NCBI GenBank assembly: GCA_009783675.1 | Contig: WRDA01000079.1 | Span: 1-6,580, forward strand | Length of the DNA stretch: 6,580 bases | Source: Symbiobacteriaceae bacterium | GTDB lineage: Bacteria > Bacillota > JAAYKD01 > WRDA01 | Direction of reading: 5' to 3' | In this document: one piece after another, positions 6,397 through 6,580 of the stretch | Layout: each line of letters begins with the position of its first letter | Numbering within the stretch: the stretch's first letter is position 1 | Notes under the pieces: generated by a model | The model's database searches: none | What the model was told of the DNA's origin: nothing | The model's input: only the letters and a program-made list of their open reading frames with translations | Program-made: the position numbers and the translations under genes

Positions 6397-6580
6397 CTAC
6401 TTAAAATACCTGGCCAGCAACCCGGCGAAGGTCTGGCCATGCCGCGCCTCGTCCTTGCACATTTCATGGACTGTGTCGTGGATGGCATCCAGGTTAAGCT
6501 GCTTGGCTTTGGTCGCCAGATCCTTCTTGCCCTGGCAGGCGCCATGTTCAGCTTCGACGCGCACTTTCAGGTTGGTAGCC
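6397..6580 (-). CDS. Rubrerythrin / NADH-peroxidase-type ferritin-like protein, C-terminal part (5' end outside window)
   Basis: Only the last 60 residues are present, ending at a TAG (6397-6399 on the plus strand); the gene continues off the right edge. The visible part, from ATNLKVRVEAEHGACQGKKD through LNLDAIHDTVHEM to KDEARHGQTFAGLLARYF, fits the end of the rubrerythrin-like NADH peroxidases of Clostridia. It contains the ExxH di-iron ligand motif (E-A-R-H, 44-47 counting from the first full codon) and a glutamate-containing VEAEHGA helix (8-14) earlier. Members reduce hydrogen peroxide at a di-iron centre, using electrons delivered through rubredoxin-type iron sites, and protect anaerobes from oxygen stress. 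In the clostridial 'reverse' form the rubredoxin domain is N-terminal. None follows the ferritin-like part here, which fits that form, but the N-terminus is outside the view. The gene is transcribed toward the unknown gene and probably ends at the hairpin at 6274-6303. Confidence 0.88.
   Translation of the reverse strand, partial: ATNLKVRVEAEHGACQGKKDLATKAKQLNLDAIHDTVHEMCKDEARHGQTFAGLLARYFK

Overview
The window most likely comes from an anaerobic bacterium of the Bacillota (Clostridia-like) type, though the species cannot be named. Three things point that way. The right edge holds the C-terminal end of a rubrerythrin / NADH-peroxidase-type ferritin-like protein, a common oxidative-stress enzyme of strict anaerobes. 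A membrane protein carries S-layer homology (SLH) modules, typical of Gram-positive-type envelopes and a few deep-branching phyla. GTG and possibly TTG or CTG start codons and strong GGAGG ribosome sites are also present. All of this is inference from a few genes.

Layout. Positions 2-4428 hold a tight plus-strand run of three genes: (1) the C-terminal part of a TRAFAC-class GTPase resembling the 'double-GTPase 2' (DO-GTPase2) family, whose P-loop lies to the left of the window; (2) an 865-residue GTPase-associated protein 1 (GAP1)-like protein starting 3 bp after it; (3) a membrane protein with one N-terminal membrane segment, two SLH-like modules and four further membrane segments, starting about 14-23 bp after gene 2. 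On the minus strand, a tandem GNAT-type acetyltransferase (4433-5374) converges on this run with only 4 bp between stop codons. A short divergent spacer (5375-5459) with a small direct repeat separates it from a plus-strand gene of unknown function (5460-6215). A 181-bp convergent spacer follows. It holds a rho-independent terminator, best read on the minus strand, and a pair of related palindromic repeats, then the 3' end of the minus-strand rubrerythrin gene.

How the genes may work together. GTPases of this family next to GAP1 proteins have been described by comparative genomics as the core of predicted NTP-dependent signalling or conflict systems. Here the pair is coupled to a polytopic SLH protein, which would connect a cytoplasmic GTPase switch with the outer face of the membrane or the cell-wall polymer. 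That linkage is the most interesting point in the window. No obvious toxin, nuclease or protease effector is visible, so the effector is either the membrane protein itself or lies to the left. The acetyltransferase, the unknown gene and the rubrerythrin gene look like unrelated neighbours. No tRNA, rRNA, CRISPR array, insertion sequence or phage gene was seen.
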